Shown here in pieces: positions 52,506 through 54,846 of a stretch of 54,846 nucleotides of DNA; position 1 is the stretch's first letter, and each line of letters begins with the position of its first letter. Where the stretch lies: contig DTTX01000020.1 of assembly GCA_012964435.1 (NCBI GenBank), positions 1-54,846 on the forward strand. The letters are read 5' to 3'. The notes under the pieces were generated by a model. The model worked only from the letters and a program-made list of their open reading frames with translations, had not been told where the DNA came from and ran no database searches. A program made the translations under genes and the position numbers. The DNA comes from Mesonia sp. Lineage in GTDB: Bacteria; Bacteroidota; Bacteroidia; Flavobacteriales; Flavobacteriaceae.

Positions 52506-53000
52506 TTGAAAAAAATACTTCTCCTTAGCGACAACCATAGTTATATTGATGATCGAATTTTATCTTATGCTGAAGCTGCCGATGAGATTTGGCATGCGGG
52601 CGATATTGGCGACTTAAAAGTTACCGATGCCTTAGCAGAAAAAGCTCCATTAAAAGCGGTCTTTGGTAATATCGACAACCACAAAGCAAGAAAAGAGTTC
52701 CCGTTAGTGAATCGCTTTTATTGTGAAGAAGTTGAAGTGCTTATTACTCATATTGGCGGTTATCCGGGAAAATACTCGCCGGCTATTAGAGAAGAGATTC
52801 AGCAAAAACCTCCACAATTATTTATTAGCGGTCACTCACACATTTTAAAAGTAATGCACGATAAAAAGTTAGGACTATTACATATAAATCCTGGAGCTTG
52901 CGGCAAACATGGTTTTCATCAGGTTCGTACGATGTTACGATTTACCATCGACGGAAAAAAAATAGACAACCTAGAAGTCATTGAATTAGGAAAACGCTAA
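52506..53000 (+). CDS. YfcE/MJ0936-type metallophosphoesterase
   Basis: A 164-aa calcineurin-like phosphodiesterase. Metal-binding motifs are all present: LLLSDNHSYID, IWHAGDIGD, FGNIDNH, LITHIGG, ISGHSHI. YfcE-type enzymes hydrolyse phosphodiesters; the natural substrate is not settled. Start codon is TTG 52506, 5 residues before the first strand, which fits the family. It is divergent from truA and ends in a bidirectional terminator. Confidence 0.92.
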   Translation: MKKILLLSDNHSYIDDRILSYAEAADEIWHAGDIGDLKVTDALAEKAPLKAVFGNIDNHKARKEFPLVNRFYCEEVEVLITHIGGYPGKYSPAIREEIQQKPPQLFISGHSHILKVMHDKKLGLLHINPGACGKHGFHQVRTMLRFTIDGKKIDNLEVIELGKR

Positions 53001-53005
53001 AACTA

Positions 53006-53037
53006 AAAAACCCAAAAGACAAAGCTTTTGGGTTTTT
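53006..53037. terminator. Bidirectional terminator
   Basis: AAAAACCCAAAAG (53006-53018) pairs with CTTTTGGGTTTTT (53025-53037) around ACAAAG. It lies between the convergent phosphoesterase and DUF4293 genes and can serve both. Confidence 0.88.
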
Positions 53038-53065
53038 ACGCACTAATACTACTAAGATGTTAGGT

Positions 53066-53476
53066 TTATCGTAAACGGTCTGCAGATTTTACGAGAGCTT
53101 CATCCTTTTTAATGGCCTTATTGGCCAACACTAAAAAAACGATAGAAAGCACCGGAGTTAGCATCCCAATACCTTTCTCTGAAATTTGCATTTCTCCAGG
53201 TAGCGCTTGCGACCAGTAAACAAAAAATCCTAGTAAAATAAAGTTTAATATTATATTTAAACGCCCCAAAACAAATTGAAGCTTTCTATTTTTAAATAAA
53301 AAAATGGTGATCAAGGCTAACACCGCGCTCACCCCAAAAAATGCCAAAGTCGTTAATTGATCTAAAGCCAACACAGCTGAACCATCTTCTTTATACCATA
53401 AGGGTAATAAAAAAGCTCCTACTGCGCTTAACAAAATTACCAATAATAAGTATATACTTTGTATTCTTTGAATCAT
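53066..53476 (-). CDS. DUF4293 four-helix membrane protein
   Basis: A 136-aa membrane protein. It starts MIQRIQSIYLLLVILLSAVGAFLLPLW-like, the mark of DUF4293, and has four hydrophobic helices. A conserved helix near the C terminus is IGMLTPVLSIVFLVLANKAIKKDE. The family is restricted to Bacteroidota and is often next to rho; role unknown. ATG 53476 fits the family start; the longer reading from 53500 does not. Confidence 0.85.
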   Translation of the reverse strand: MIQRIQSIYLLLVILLSAVGAFLLPLWYKEDGSAVLALDQLTTLAFFGVSAVLALITIFLFKNRKLQFVLGRLNIILNFILLGFFVYWSQALPGEMQISEKGIGMLTPVLSIVFLVLANKAIKKDEALVKSADRLR

Positions 53477-53547
53477 AATTTTTTCAAAAACTGAAAACAA
53501 AAATAAAAGATTCTTTTTAAAATAGCACTTTAAAAATTAAAATAAAG

Positions 53548-53567
53548 TTGTATAATTGCATATACAA
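53548..53567. promoter_or_regulatory. Inverted repeat before rho
   Basis: TTGTATA, six bases, TATACAA: perfect 7-base arms in the 198-base spacer between the DUF4293 gene and rho. TATAATTG within it resembles a -7 box. It might be a promoter with a bound regulator or only a chance palindrome. Confidence 0.4.
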
Positions 53568-53674
53568 TTCGTAACCACTTCAATAAAGGTTACTTACAAC
53601 TTCATTTTTTTATTCTTCGTTAGAAAGAAAAAACAAACCCTATAAAAAACAACTTTTATATATTTTTTGAATAA

Positions 53675-54846
53675 ATGTTAGAAATTTCAGAATTAAAAGC
53701 AAAGAAACTCCCAGAGCTTCAGGAGATTGCTAAAACTTTAAACGTACCAAAATACAGGACTTTAAAGAAATTAGATCTAGTTTACCAAATTTTAGATTAT
53801 CAAGCTGCAAATCCTAAAAAAGCGCAAGAAGCACTTACTGAAGACTCAAACTCGAGCAAAGAAACTCCAGAAAAAACAGACAATAAACGACCTCGCACTA
53901 AAAGAACCAGAACTATTCCTGGCGCAGTAAGTAAGCCTACTGAAAAGAGCGAGAAGCCTGAGACTCCTAAAAAAGCTGAACCGAAGAGAAAGAAAGCAGA
54001 ACCTGCAGAAAATAAGACTGCTGACTCACAAAAAGGAAGCAAACCAGCAAAAAATGCTCCTAAAGAGAAAAAATCTTCTTCAGTAGAAAATAAAAAAGAC
54101 AATAATAAGTCTAACTCAAAGTCAAGAAGTAACAATCACCAGAACAACAACAATAATAATTCTAAAAATAACGGGAATCGCGACAACAGAAATCGCTACA
54201 AAGAGCCCGATTATGAGTTTGATGCAATTATTGAAAGTGAAGGTGTTTTAGATATCATGCAAGATGGCTATGGTTTTTTAAGATCTTCAGACTACAACTA
54301 CCTTTCATCTCCAGATGATATTTACTTATCACAATCTCAGATTAGATTATTTGGTTTAAAAACCGGAGACACTGTTTTAGGTCAAGTTAGACCACCAAAA
54401 GAAGGTGAAAAATATTTTCCATTAATCAAAATTAACAAGATAAACGGTTTAGACCCACAAGTGGTAAGAGACCGTGTTTCTTTTGAACATCTTACACCGT
54501 TATTTCCGCAAGAGAAATTTAATTTAGCAGAAAGACAAAGCACGATTTCGACAAGAGTGATCGATTTATTCTCTCCTATCGGAAAAGGACAACGTGGTAT
54601 GATCGTATCGCAACCAAAGACCGGTAAGACAATGTTACTTAAAGACGTTGCTAACGCAATTGCTGCAAACCACCCGGAAGTTTATCAGATCGTTCTTTTA
54701 ATTGATGAACGTCCTGAAGAGGTTACCGATATGCAACGTAACGTAAAAGGCGAAGTGGTTGCTTCTACATTCGATAAAGAAGCACACGAACACGTAAGAG
54801 TTGCAAATATTGTTTTAGAAAAAGCAAAACGTTTGGTAGAATGTGG
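53675..54846 (+). CDS. rho: Transcription termination factor Rho, 5' part (cut by window end)
   Basis: 390 codons are visible; the reading frame stays open to the window end. Residues 1-45 are the Rho N-terminal helical domain ([21 protein letters not shown]). Residues about 46-180 are a low-complexity insert rich in Lys, Ser, Pro and Asn, ending in an Asn-rich tract ([14 protein letters not shown]). The RNA-binding cold-shock-like domain follows ([21 protein letters not shown]), then the ATPase with the P-loop [12 protein letters not shown] and the Walker B-like [15 protein letters not shown]. Long inserts in this place are known from Bacteroidota Rho proteins. Confidence 0.95.
   Translation, partial: MLEISELKAKKLPELQEIAKTLNVPKYRTLKKLDLVYQILDYQAANPKKAQEALTEDSNSSKETPEKTDNKRPRTKRTRTIPGAVSKPTEKSEKPETPKKAEPKRKKAEPAENKTADSQKGSKPAKNAPKEKKSSSVENKKDNNKSNSKSRSNNHQNNNNNNSKNNGNRDNRNRYKEPDYEFDAIIESEGVLDIMQDGYGFLRSSDYNYLSSPDDIYLSQSQIRLFGLKTGDTVLGQVRPPKEGEKYFPLIKINKINGLDPQVVRDRVSFEHLTPLFPQEKFNLAERQSTISTRVIDLFSPIGKGQRGMIVSQPKTGKTMLLKDVANAIAANHPEVYQIVLLIDERPEEVTDMQRNVKGEVVASTFDKEAHEHVRVANIVLEKAKRLVEC

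Noticed and set aside
53800-54135. Minus-strand hydrophobic open frame opposite the rho insert
   Set aside because: The Leu/Phe/Ser-rich translation is the complement of the Lys/Ser/Asn-rich insert of Rho; the plus-strand gene is certain.

Overview
The window looks like a piece of chromosome from a Bacteroidota bacterium of the class Flavobacteriia, probably family Flavobacteriaceae. The evidence is the AT-rich sequence, TAnnTTTG-type -7 promoter boxes, a tRNA without an encoded CCA end, lipoprotein and domain types typical of that group (LruC, DUF3667, DUF4293, DoxX/BT_3928-like), a Rho factor with a long disordered insert, and small intergenic repeats of a flavobacterial kind. The genus cannot be fixed from sequence alone.

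Layout. (1) 1-1279: the 3' end of tRNA-Arg(ACG) with a terminator, then a receiver-histidine kinase hybrid. (2) 1276-16975, minus strand: one tightly packed 13-gene operon for a Wzx/Wzy-type surface or extracellular polysaccharide. In transcription order it encodes a CheY-like regulator, a pseudo-receiver fused to a phosphoglycosyl transferase, a half-length TolC-like protein, a Wzc-like co-polymerase with a decayed kinase domain, a Wzx flippase, a Wzy polymerase/ligase, five glycosyltransferases, a probably surface-exposed LruC lipoprotein and an O-acetyltransferase. (3) 16976-24559, plus strand: the branched-chain amino acid operon ilvD-ilvB-ilvN-ilvC-ilvA. It is preceded by two consecutive leader-peptide attenuators, both rich in Ile/Leu/Val codons and each with its own terminator. 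(4) 24721-30551: acetyl-CoA synthetase, an MFS transporter, a GNAT acetyltransferase, a Bor-like lipoprotein, a small membrane protein and a large helical-repeat protein. (5) 30701-35222: leuA-leuC-leuD-leuB. (6) 35397-38881: an HxlR regulator/quinone oxidoreductase divergent pair, and an S24-type repressor behind a Bcr/CflA-type efflux pump. (7) 39029-42225: a radical SAM protein and partner thought to act in DNA metabolism, a 41-codon orphan small gene, and a methyltransferase. (8) 42285-54846: mostly housekeeping genes (clpS, prmA, tpiA, folP, cdaA, an ABC exporter, truA, a phosphodiesterase, the start of rho), plus an orphan oligopeptide-type permease, a DoxX-like protein and a duplicated DUF1599 protein.

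How the parts work together. The ilv and leu operons together make isoleucine, valine and leucine, and the double attenuator would tie ilv transcription to the supply of charged branched-chain tRNAs. The polysaccharide operon lies between a histidine kinase hybrid and a receiver gene and itself encodes a receiver-like domain on its initiating enzyme, which suggests control of polysaccharide initiation by signalling.

The most interesting items are the tandem attenuator, the pseudo-receiver/phosphoglycosyl transferase fusion with an unusual export apparatus, the radical SAM pair, the isolated 41-codon gene, and a family of about 100-bp repeats whose outer frame is constant but whose core is exchanged.
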